Assembly (NCBI GenBank): GCA_947561585.1
Contig: CANNZV010000338.1
Span: forward strand, 124,024-188,023
From: Caprella mutica
Taxonomy: Eukaryota; Arthropoda; Malacostraca; Amphipoda; Caprellidae
Length of the DNA: 64,000 nt
Direction: 5' to 3'
Made by a program: the position numbers and the translations under genes
Part shown: one piece after another, positions 24,301 through 27,300 of the stretch
Layout: every line of letters begins with the position of its first letter
Numbering within the stretch: position 1 is the first letter of the stretch
Notes under the pieces: model-generated
Told to the model about the DNA's origin: nothing
The model's database searches: none
What the model saw: the letters and a program-made list of their open reading frames with translations, nothing else

Positions 24301-27300
24301 CCCAACAGTCTGGAAAAGAATACATAAAATCAGAGGGAAATATTCAACCATGAAACAACCAATACTTCATATCAATACCACCCTTGTAGCAGACTCAACA
24401 GACGTTGCCAACATATTTGGAGAAACCCTGAGCACAATATCAAAAGGATGCCAAAATGATTCATTTTTCCTTACTAAACAACGAACTGAAACCACTCCCA
24501 TCCAATTCCCCATCAATAATACAGAAGACTATAATATCCCATTCAAACTAGATGAGCTCCATAATGCTTTGAAACTCTGCAACAATAGTGCTGCTGGCGA
24601 AGATGAAATAAAATACCCCATGATATGCAACCTCCCAGAGATCTCCCTATCATTCCTCCTTTCATTCTTCAACAAAATATGGTCAGAAAACTCATTTCCA
24701 TCAGCATGGAGAATATCAATCACCATTCCATTTCACAAACCTGGTAAAGATAAACATGACCCCCAAAACTATAGACCAATTGCTCTAACTAGTTGCCTTT
24801 GCAAACTGATGGAGCGCATGGTCAACATCAGACTGGTATATCACTTGGAAAGCAATAGATACCTTCACCCAAACCAGTACGGATTCCGAAACAATAGATG
24901 CACAACTGATGTACTAGCCCATATTGACACCTATATCAGCATTTGCCAGAGGTGTTTTTCGATCTACAAAAAGCATATGATACAACCTGGAAACGTCATA
25001 TCTTACAAACCCTCATAGATTTCAACTTGAAAGGCAACCTACCAAAATTCATCCAAAACTTCCTGTCCCACCGTCTTATCAAAGTTAAAATCAACAATAC
25101 ATTTTCAGATCCATTCCCTCAATATGAAGGCGTCCCCCAGGGGAGCGTTTTAAGCTGCTGCTTGTTTGCACTAGCAATCAATGGCCTTCCATCCTGCCTA
25201 CCCCATTATATAGAATCCTCTTTATACGTTGATGACTTTGCAATTTTTGCACGATCTGCAAGTCTCCCATCTGCCATACGTCGAGCACAATTAGCGGTCA
25301 AGAAAGCGTATAACTGGTCAACCTCCCACGGCTTCACTTTCTCCCACCAGAAAACTGTTGCAATGCATTTCACTCGGAAACGTGGTGCATTCCCCCCACT
25401 GGACCTCAAACTCAATACTAACAATATCCCTCAAGTTTCAGAAACCAAATTTCTTTTTTAGACCCTAAACTCTCCTGGATACCCCATCTAAGATCCCTAC
25501 GCACATCGTGTCTTAAAAGCCTAGATCTATTAAAATGCCTCTCCCACTCGCATTGGGGAGCTGATAGAATAACACTATTGAGAATATATCGTGCCTTGGT
25601 AAGATCTAAATTAGATTACTCCTGCCAAATGTACTCGTCTGCTAACAAAACAGCTTTACGAATGTTAGACCCTATTCATTACCAAGGATTGCGACTATCT
25701 CTTGGAGCATTCCGTACCACACCAGTGGAGAGCCTATACAGTGAGGCAGGTGAACCATCATTATATTATCGGAGAGATAAATTATCACTGCAACTCTACT
25801 CTCGTATTCTGGCGATTCCCAACACTCCTGCTAACTCATCCCTCAACAATTGTTCTATTGATCCAATACTTCTAATAAAACAAAGACTACCATCAACACT
25901 TGGCTTTAGAATTAGAAATAACCTTTTACCCAACCTCAATTTTCCTCTCCTTATCATGCCCGCACTTGCCTATAATATCCCTCCATACATGCTGGATCTA
26001 CCACCGCTATGCCCTGGAATCACTTCTAACTCAAAATCAAGGACACCTGCACCTCAAATGAAAGCCCTATTCCAGGACCACATCACTGCTCATACTCGCG
26101 ACTGCGCTTTCTACACCGACGGATCAAAAGATGGTAATGGTGTGGGCTTCGCTGTTGTCCTGGAGGAGAGAGTGATAAAGAAGAAGCTACCGGAACAGTC
26201 GTCGATTTTTACTGCTGAACTGAAAGCCATTTTAACAGCATTAGCCATGGTGGTTGGACGTGGCAACCAATCTTTCACCATTTACAGTGACTCGCAAAGT
26301 GCCCTGGAATCCATCTGTGATGCATTCTCCAGACACCCTGTGGTTGAAGAGATTCATAGATGGTTGGCGATGATTCAACGATCAGGAAAAAGAGTCGACT
26401 TCTGCTGGGTTCCTGGACACGTCGGAGTGATCGGAAACGATCGTGCTGATGTGGCAGCGAGAGAGGCAAACTCCTGTCAAGGACTGATACCACCTGTACC
26501 ATTGCTTCATAAAGACTATTACCCCTACTTTAACAACTATGTCCAAACTAAATGGTTACAGGAATGGCAAACCCTCCAAAACAACAAATTGCTTACTCTC
26601 AAGGATGATGTAAAGGTATGGTCCACAGCATGCAGAAAATCTCGGAGAGAAGAAATTGTTCTGGCCCGTTTACGAATGGGTCACACCAGAAGCACACACG
26701 AGTACCTACTGAAAGGTGAACCTCAACCATATTGTGAGGATTGCTTGATACCCCTTACTGTGACTCACATCTTGGTAGAATGCCCCAACTTAAATGACGG
26801 AAGACGAATACACTTTGGCAGAGATACCTCCCTTAAGTCAATTCTCAAAAATGATGAATCTAGCGTCCAGACCGTATTCAAATTTCTTCATTCTATAAGA
26901 TATGACCTGTCTAAAATTTGATTATATTGTTACAAATGGAAAATTCAAACAAGTGGCGATAGCTTAATGTAATGTAAGTAGATATGATAGTTACTATTGT
27001 AACACCACTTGTACTCTACTCAATCAATGCCTCTCCTAAATTGTACATCCTATACTATACCATATAGCATGTATGACTTAAATGGTTAGCGTGCAAGGTG
27101 AATGTGCCCTCACGGGCTTACTATTATTATTATCACTCTTGTCAAGTTGTCTTTCACTTGTTCATCTACAAGCATTAGCTACAATTAGTTAAGTTTCTTT
27201 TTGGAAATGTGAAATTACTGATATGTGAAAAAATTCTTTAAATTTCAATTTCTTTGTTTTGTTTCAGTTCATTGATGGTCGTGCTTACTACCAGTGTGGA

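Larger units (their letters stand above)
21573..27132 (+). mobile_element. Near-intact non-LTR retrotransposon (LINE, RNase H-bearing, I/Jockey-superfamily type)
   Basis: 5560 bp inserted in GON4L intron 16 in the sense orientation, flanked by an 11-bp direct repeat TCACTCTTGTC. Order: structured 5' UTR, ORF1 with three zinc knuckles, ORF2 with AP-endonuclease, reverse transcriptase, RNase H and a Cys/His tail motif, then a ~210-bp 3' UTR ending in an ATT repeat with no poly(A). The RNase H and the ATT-repeat tail favour the I/Nimb side of the superfamily over Jockey itself, which lacks RNase H. ORF2 carries two frameshifts, so this copy is not autonomous. The perfect target duplication and long open frames indicate a fairly recent insertion. 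Confidence 0.93.
20859..27267. other. GON4L intron 16
   Basis: Apart from the LINE, about 850 bp of host intron remain. 20859-21561 is AT-rich, with loosely repeated GCACTCGAG...TATGAAATG segments near 21257 and 21400; 27144-27267 ends in the exon 17 acceptor. Confidence 0.7.

Noticed and set aside
24930..25462. Programmed frameshifting in LINE ORF2
   Set aside because: Two shifts inside the reverse transcriptase domain, one in a T-run and one where residues seem missing, fit mutation or sequencing error better than a programmed site.
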